Assembly: GCA_027315205.1 (NCBI GenBank)
Contig: DAHUYM010000001.1
Span: 248,001-312,000, forward strand
Length of the DNA: 64,000 nucleotides
Reading direction: 5' to 3'
Source of the DNA: Leptospirillum sp.
Lineage (GTDB): Bacteria > Nitrospirota > Leptospirillia > Leptospirillales > Leptospirillaceae
Below are positions 59,396 to 64,000 of the stretch, in pieces; the first letter of the stretch is position 1, and every line of letters starts with the position of its first letter. The translations under genes and the position numbers were made by a program. The notes beneath the pieces were generated by a model, which had not been told where the DNA came from, did no database searches, and saw only the letters and a list, made by a program, of their open reading frames with translations.

Positions 59396-59977
59396 GTGTC
59401 CCAATATCGCGTAGTCGCCGGACCGGAAGCCTTTTTACCCCCTGCCGCATCTCTGATGGGTATCGTTCTTCCCGATCCCGGGCAGGGTCATATCGAAGGG
59501 CGGCTCGTTCCCGAAGAGGAAGCGATCGAAGAAGCCGCACGACGGCTGTCCAAGGCCACGTACCCGACCTTCTTCCCGGGACCCCTGGTTCTCTGGAAGT
59601 GGAACGAAAAATCCGCCAAGATGGCCAAAGTGATCAAACGGGCCGCGGTGGAAGGCGGAATCCACATCATTCCCATGTCCGACTATCGACCGAAATACCC
59701 CAAGATCGATCCCGAGACAGAGATCAACCCGAACCACCCGAACCTCACGATCTGGCACAACAAGATCGACGTCTGCCTTTTCGTCGGCGTCCATTGCCAC
59801 CAGGCGAACCTCGCCCTGAAGATCATCCGGGGCGGAACCAGCTGCTACACCCTGGCGTTTTGTTCGTTTGCCGGACACGAAGATGCCAATCTCTCCGTTC
59901 GCGACACCGGCCCGGAAAAATTCGACCTCCTGACTGATTATCTCAAGAAAATGAAGACGAACTCCCGGGGCTTCTAA
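59396..59977 (+). CDS. CdhB/PorE-like subunit of a ferredoxin oxidoreductase
   Basis: A 193-residue protein resembling the CO dehydrogenase/acetyl-CoA synthase epsilon (CdhB) fold, as also described for fifth (epsilon) subunits of pyruvate:ferredoxin oxidoreductase in reductive-TCA bacteria. GPLVLWKWNEKSAKMAKV and VGVHCHQANLALKIIRGG are the visible blocks. Other subunits are not in the window, so pairing with PorDABG is inference. The GTG at 59396 follows AAGGAG. A strong terminator ends the unit. Confidence 0.65.
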   Translation: MSQYRVVAGPEAFLPPAASLMGIVLPDPGQGHIEGRLVPEEEAIEEAARRLSKATYPTFFPGPLVLWKWNEKSAKMAKVIKRAAVEGGIHIIPMSDYRPKYPKIDPETEINPNHPNLTIWHNKIDVCLFVGVHCHQANLALKIIRGGTSCYTLAFCSFAGHEDANLSVRDTGPEKFDLLTDYLKKMKTNSRGF

Positions 59978-59992
59978 CGCCGGGAAGGGCAA

Positions 59993-60020
59993 GAACCCGC
60001 CTGAAGGCGGGTTCTTTTTT
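59993..60020 (+). terminator. rho-independent terminator
   Basis: GAACCCGCC and GGCGGGTTC form a perfect 9-bp stem around TGAA, followed by TTTTTT, just after the CdhB/PorE-like gene. Confidence 0.9.
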
Positions 60021-60046
60021 CGTCCGGATTCCCGGAGGTCACCGCC

Positions 60047-60526
60047 GTGTATGTGGAAAAAAAATGGCAGGTCAACCGGGAAAAAGTGGCGTGGGCCAAG
60101 TCATTTCCAGGACTTCTCAGAGCCCCGTCGGATGCGATCGGCCTCACCCTCCGGAAAGTCATTCCCCTCGAAAAGGAACCCTATTTCATTCTCCTGTTCG
60201 ACGAGGGACGGATCCTCCTGACCCCCGCTCCTGCTGAAATTCTCCCGCCCGAAATTCTCGAAGCCCTCCAGAGAGCCCGTACGGACATCGAACCGTTCCA
60301 TCGGGAGTTTTTCCGGGAACTCGACCGCCTGGCCGGCGAAGACAGGGAAATGCAGCGTTTGGCGCGCCTCGAAAATATCGTGGGGGCGATCCGAAACAAT
60401 GCCAGGACGATCCCCGAGCTCAAGGACACCCTCAGGGTTCTCCTGTCGGAACTGGAGGGGGAAGAACCAGGTCCCGCTTGTCCCCCGGAAGATCAGGGAC
60501 GGCCGGAAAACCGGGAGAAAAAATAG
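60047..60526 (+). CDS. hypothetical protein, helical C terminus
   Basis: A 159-residue soluble protein of unknown family. The first about 60 residues look globular; the segment 70-140 is strongly helical and charged (for example LDRLAGEDREMQRLARLENI), suggesting a coiled coil. GTG at 60047 shortly after the terminator. It converges on the DUF2905 gene with a 34-bp overlap. Confidence 0.65.
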   Translation: MYVEKKWQVNREKVAWAKSFPGLLRAPSDAIGLTLRKVIPLEKEPYFILLFDEGRILLTPAPAEILPPEILEALQRARTDIEPFHREFFRELDRLAGEDREMQRLARLENIVGAIRNNARTIPELKDTLRVLLSELEGEEPGPACPPEDQGRPENREKK

Positions 60527-60729
60527 AGGATCAGCGTGAGGAGAATGCTCAGGAGAAGACTGGTCATAAGAGGAAAATAGAGCTTGAAGCCGGGACGGTC
60601 GACGACGATATCGCCCGGAAGGTGACCCAGGACCGAAAAAACGCCTTTTCCGAATCCCTTTCCGATCAGGTACGCCACGAAAGAAAGCGCCAGGAATCCG
60701 ATCCCCAGAAAAAAGAATGTCCGCGTCAC
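60493..60729 (-). CDS. DUF2905 membrane protein
   Basis: A 78-residue protein with two hydrophobic helices (about 5-20 and 50-70), and GHLPGDIVVDRPGFKLYFPL between them, the family hallmark. Function unknown. GTG at 60729, one base after the nadA stop, hence part of the leu-asd-nadA operon. Confidence 0.85.
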   Translation of the reverse strand: MTRTFFFLGIGFLALSFVAYLIGKGFGKGVFSVLGHLPGDIVVDRPGFKLYFPLMTSLLLSILLTLILYFFSRFSGRP

Positions 60730-60730
60730 C

Positions 60731-61690
60731 TCACCCGACCTCGAGCATCCGATCCAGGGCTTTCCGGGCTTTCTCGACGATCTCTCCGGGAAGAAGGATC
60801 TCGGGGGAGAGATCTTCAAGGGACCAGAGAATTTTCTCCAGAGAATTCACTTTCATGTTGGCGCAGTCGCACGTTGAACAGGCCGGGATGAATTCCTTTT
60901 CGGGATTTTCCTTCTGCAGTCGGTAAATCATCCCGAGCTCGGTCCCGACCACCACCGTCTGGACTGCACTTTCCTGGACCGCCCTGGCCATACGGCTCGT
61001 CGAGGCGACCACGTCTGATTTCATCGCCACCTCGGGCTGACATTCCGGATGGGCGATGACGAGGGCCTTCGGGTGCTCCTTCCGGGCCGTTTCGATGTCG
61101 GAGGCCATGATGCGCATATGGGTCGGACAAAACCCTTCGAACAGGATCAGGTTGCGACCCGTCGCCCTTTGGACGTAATCACCAAGGAACTGGTCCGGAA
61201 TGAAAATGACCGGACGATCAGGGGGGATGGACCGGACGATCTTGACGGCGTTGGCGGACGTGCAACAGATGTCGCTCTTGGCCTTCACCGCCGCCGGCGA
61301 ATTCACATAGGTCACCACGACCGCGCCGGGATGAAGGGACCTGAGGCGGTCAACCTCTTCGGGGGTGATCATGTCGGACATGGGGCAACCGGCTTTCAGG
61401 TCTGGAACGATCACCCTCCGCGACGGATTCAGGATCTTGGCGGTTTCGGCCATGAAGTGAACGCCGCAGAAAACGATCGTTTCGGCGTCGGTCGTCGCGG
61501 CATAACGGGAAAGCTCGAGGGAATCGCCAACATAATCGGCCACATCCTGGACTTCCCCGATCTGGTAGTTATGGGCGAGTATCAGCGCCCGGCGCTCTTC
61601 TTTAAAGGCCTTGATCTTCCGGACCAGGGATTCGGCCTGGGGATCGAGGCCGGCTTTCTTCAAAGGAACGAAGGGTGTCGACCCGTTCAT
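60731..61690 (-). CDS. nadA: quinolinate synthase
   Basis: A 319-residue [4Fe-4S] enzyme that condenses iminoaspartate with dihydroxyacetone phosphate in NAD synthesis. The N-terminal ALILAHNYQIGEVQDVADY, FCGVHFMAETAKIL and the C-terminal cysteines in ACSTCDCANM are characteristic. Its start overlaps the asd stop by 4 bp. Confidence 0.95.
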   Translation of the reverse strand: MNGSTPFVPLKKAGLDPQAESLVRKIKAFKEERRALILAHNYQIGEVQDVADYVGDSLELSRYAATTDAETIVFCGVHFMAETAKILNPSRRVIVPDLKAGCPMSDMITPEEVDRLRSLHPGAVVVTYVNSPAAVKAKSDICCTSANAVKIVRSIPPDRPVIFIPDQFLGDYVQRATGRNLILFEGFCPTHMRIMASDIETARKEHPKALVIAHPECQPEVAMKSDVVASTSRMARAVQESAVQTVVVGTELGMIYRLQKENPEKEFIPACSTCDCANMKVNSLEKILWSLEDLSPEILLPGEIVEKARKALDRMLEVG

Positions 61691-62727
61691 TCTTCGCCTC
61701 GAACGATGGTTTCGGCGATCTGGATCGCGTTCAGCGCCGCGCCTTTCCGAAGATTGTCCCCGACCACCCAGAGGTTCAAACCGTACTCCACCGAATCGTC
61801 TTCACGGATCCGGCCGACAAAGACCTCGTCCTGGCCCGCCACGTCACGGGGAACGGGATAGATTTTCCGGGAGGGATCGTCCCAGACGCGGATCCCGGGC
61901 GCCTCGGAAAGGATCGCCCTGGCTTCGTCGGCGGAAAGGGGACGCTCGAACTCCACGTTGACCGATTCTGAATGGCCGACCATCACCGGAACACGGACCG
62001 TGGTCGCACTGACCCTGAGATCAGGAATTTCAAGGATTTTCCGGCTTTCGAACTTCATTTTCTCTTCTTCTTTCGTCGAGCCGTCGGGAAGAAACTGGTC
62101 GATCTGGGGAAGCACGTTGAAGGCGATCTGGTAGGGAGCGTATACCTCGGGTTTGATCTCGCCGACCCGGCCGTTCAGGATCAGGGTGATTTGCCGGGAC
62201 AGCTCGTCGATGGCGTCTTTTCCCGTCCCCGACACGGACTGGAAGGTCGTCACCACGATGCGCCGGACCCCGGCTCTGTCGATCAGGGGTTTGACGGCAA
62301 GAAGCATCTGGATGGTGGCGCAATTGGGGTTCGCGATCAGGGCCGGCGTCACCCGTTCCGGCAACCGGTGGGGGTTGATCTCCGTCACCACGAGCGGAAT
62401 TTCCGGTACCATGCGGAACGCCGAACTGTTGTCGATGACCAATGTCCCTTGTCGGACCAGTTCGGGCGAGATCGCCCGGCTGACGTCGCTTCCGGCGGAC
62501 ATGAGGGCGATCTGGACGCCTTTCGCGTCTTCCGGCCCGGAAAGCCTCTTGACCGTCAGGGGCTTCCCCCGGAACTCGATCCGTTCCCCGGCCGACCTCT
62601 CCGACGAAAAGAGATGGAGTTCCGAAACGGGAAAGCTCCGTTCCTCGAGGATCGCGACCATCTCGCGTCCGACCGCTCCCGTTGCTCCGATCACGGCGAC
62701 ATTATAGCTTTTTCGTTCCTGTCCCAT
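61687..62727 (-). CDS. asd: aspartate-semialdehyde dehydrogenase
   Basis: A 346-residue NADP-dependent enzyme. The nucleotide-binding AVIGATGAVGREM opens the protein; the catalytic cysteine is in IANPNCATIQM (about residue 134); the QSVSGTGK loop is intact. It supplies lysine, threonine and methionine synthesis. The ATG at 62727 lies 2 bp after the leuB stop. Confidence 0.95.
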   Translation of the reverse strand: MGQERKSYNVAVIGATGAVGREMVAILEERSFPVSELHLFSSERSAGERIEFRGKPLTVKRLSGPEDAKGVQIALMSAGSDVSRAISPELVRQGTLVIDNSSAFRMVPEIPLVVTEINPHRLPERVTPALIANPNCATIQMLLAVKPLIDRAGVRRIVVTTFQSVSGTGKDAIDELSRQITLILNGRVGEIKPEVYAPYQIAFNVLPQIDQFLPDGSTKEEEKMKFESRKILEIPDLRVSATTVRVPVMVGHSESVNVEFERPLSADEARAILSEAPGIRVWDDPSRKIYPVPRDVAGQDEVFVGRIREDDSVEYGLNLWVVGDNLRKGAALNAIQIAETIVRGEE

Positions 62728-62729
62728 CG

Positions 62730-63824
62730 TCAACTCGCAAGAAGTTTCTGGATCACGTGTTCGCCCATTTCCCGGGTACCTACGACCTTTGTCCATCCGT
62801 AGGCGCTGATGTCGGGGGTCCGGATCCCGTCTTTAAGCACCCCCTGGACCGCCGACTCGATCCTCTTGGCCAGGTCCTCCCGATCCAGGGAGTACCGGAA
62901 TAGAAGGGCGAGCGACAGGATCATGGCCAGGGGATTCGCGAGATTCTTTCCCGCAAGATCCGGAGCGCTTCCGTGGATCGGTTCGTAAAGCCCGATCTTT
63001 CCGCCGATCGAAGCCGACGCCAGCATTCCGATAGATCCCGTGAGCTGTGCCGCCTCATCGCTCAGGATGTCTCCGAAAATGTTTCCGGTGACCAGGACAT
63101 CGAACTGTTTCGGGTTCCGGACAAGCTGCATGGCGGCGTTGTCGACATACATATGGTCGAGGGCAACGTCGGAGTACTCCTTGTGGACCCGGGACACGAT
63201 CTCCCGCCAAAGGACCGAGGACTCCAGGACGTTGGCCTTGTCGACCGAAGTCACCTTTTTGCGCCTTTTCCGGGCCAGGTCGAAGGCGACCCGGGCGATC
63301 CGCTCGATTTCCGGCTCGGAATAGGTTTCGGTATTGATCCCCCGGCGGATGCCGTTTTCAACGACGATCCCCCGGGGTTTCCCGAAGTAGATCCCTCCGG
63401 TCAGCTCCCGGACGACGACCAGGTCGAGGCCGGAAATGACCTCGGGCTTGAGCGTCGATGCGTCGGCCAGTTCCTGGAAAAGGCGAGCGGGCCTAAGATT
63501 CGCGTATGCCCCCAGGTGCTCCCTGATGCCGAGCAACGCCCGTTCGGGCCGAAGCTCGTAGGCAAGCGTATCGTATTTTGGGCCGCCAACCGCACCCAGC
63601 AGGACCGCATCCGAACGGTCGGCCTTTTCGAGCGTCTCCTTGGGGAGGGGCACCCCCGTGGCGTCCGTGGCCGACCCCCCGATCAGGGCGGTTTCCCATT
63701 CCAGGGAAGCCCACTTCTTATCGACGATGAGTTCCAGCATCTCGAGGACCGGTCGAAAAACTTCCGGCCCGATTCCATCCCCCGGGAGAAGAAGAAGCCT
63801 ACGGGGACGATTCGCGTCCTTCAT
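62730..63824 (-). CDS. leuB: 3-isopropylmalate dehydrogenase
   Basis: A 364-residue NAD-dependent enzyme of leucine synthesis. [38 protein letters not shown] and [18 protein letters not shown] are the diagnostic blocks. ATG at 63824. It follows leuA with a 54-bp gap and precedes asd. Confidence 0.96.
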   Translation of the reverse strand: MKDANRPRRLLLLPGDGIGPEVFRPVLEMLELIVDKKWASLEWETALIGGSATDATGVPLPKETLEKADRSDAVLLGAVGGPKYDTLAYELRPERALLGIREHLGAYANLRPARLFQELADASTLKPEVISGLDLVVVRELTGGIYFGKPRGIVVENGIRRGINTETYSEPEIERIARVAFDLARKRRKKVTSVDKANVLESSVLWREIVSRVHKEYSDVALDHMYVDNAAMQLVRNPKQFDVLVTGNIFGDILSDEAAQLTGSIGMLASASIGGKIGLYEPIHGSAPDLAGKNLANPLAMILSLALLFRYSLDREDLAKRIESAVQGVLKDGIRTPDISAYGWTKVVGTREMGEHVIQKLLAS

Positions 63825-63878
63825 GATTCCGTCCTTTGCTGTTGTGTGTGGAGAGCGTTCCGGACCGTTGCTATCCGT

Positions 63879-64000
63879 TCAGGGGGAAGGGGTCGTACCG
63901 GCCCCGGAAACCTCGCCGGAGGTACGCAGGATTCGGCCCTTCTTCCGCTCAAGACGGTTCAAGGCCGCGAGATATGCTTTGGCAGACGCCACGAGGATAT
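63879..64000 (-). CDS. leuA: C-terminal fragment of 2-isopropylmalate synthase
   Basis: The reverse-strand reading from the window edge starts ILVASAKAYLAALNRLERK and runs to TGA at 63879-63881. This matches the C terminus of LeuA-type synthases, and the gene order leuA-leuB supports the call. Most of the gene lies outside the window; CimA or another homologue is possible. Confidence 0.7.
   Translation of the reverse strand, partial: ILVASAKAYLAALNRLERKKGRILRTSGEVSGAGTTPSP

Overview
The window looks like a chromosomal stretch from a GC-rich, Gram-negative, autotrophic bacterium. LpxC, two lipoproteins, an outer-membrane barrel and ornithine-lipid genes indicate an outer membrane. The combination of archaeal-type PEP carboxylase, RuBisCO-like protein, a CdhB/PorE-like protein, an energy-converting-hydrogenase-related complex and anaerobic-type cobalamin genes fits Leptospirillum or a close Nitrospirota relative. 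That assignment is inference from gene content; no rRNA is present. No insertion sequence, prophage or CRISPR array was seen, and only one tRNA.

Layout. 1-8.4 kb: a truncated Hpt-receiver protein (-), overlapping ornithine-lipid acyltransferases, tRNA-Val(CAC) (-), then ileS-lspA-TPR-rluD with overlaps or close spacing. 8.4-20 kb: mixed housekeeping genes (DUF1015, ispB, site-2 protease, suhB, PEP carboxylase, lpxC, bifunctional nuclease, 2Fe-2S ferredoxin, tusA, rnc). It also holds a self-contained transcription unit for a 45-residue membrane peptide at 18.6-18.9 kb. 20-30.7 kb: a minus-strand block resembling a replication-origin neighbourhood (exonuclease, mnmA, bactofilin, parB, parA with parS, rsmG, mnmG, mnmE, yidC, yidD, rnpA, rpmH, rplI), but without dnaA. 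30.8-37.2 kb: a DUF45 metalloprotease, then a tightly coupled corrin-ring operon cbiD-cbiE-cbiT-cbiG-cbiH-cobO followed by def. 37.2-40.3 kb: pyrF, prmA, yjbQ and a DipZ-like thioredoxin (-). 40.3-42.4 kb: a LysR regulator divergent from an EamA transporter.

42.3-49.6 kb: a six-gene minus-strand operon (hyfB, C, E, F, G, I) for a membrane complex between Complex I and group 4 hydrogenases. Its large subunit has lost all four Ni-Fe cysteines and no ferredoxin-like subunit is encoded nearby. 49.7-51.8 kb: orphan HigA with an operator on its promoter, ThpR and a second EamA transporter. 51.8-55 kb: a RuBisCO-like protein, an active-type diguanylate cyclase and a degenerate GGDEF protein with a FliM-like N-terminal peptide. 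55-58.3 kb: a TPR lipoprotein, an outer-membrane barrel and an unknown membrane protein. 58.3-58.7 kb: a consensus-like promoter feeding a structured leader with two short ORFs, the second with its ribosome site inside a perfect 11-bp stem. 58.7-64 kb: VOC protein, CdhB/PorE-like protein, an unknown coiled protein, then DUF2905, nadA, asd, leuB and the end of leuA, all on the minus strand and closely packed.

Together the genes suggest carbon entry through PEP carboxylase and ferredoxin-linked carbon fixation, cobalamin synthesis, quinone/ferredoxin energy conversion and c-di-GMP signalling. The least explained items are the cysteine-free Ehr-like complex, the two short-peptide transcription units and the FliM-tagged pseudo-GGDEF protein.
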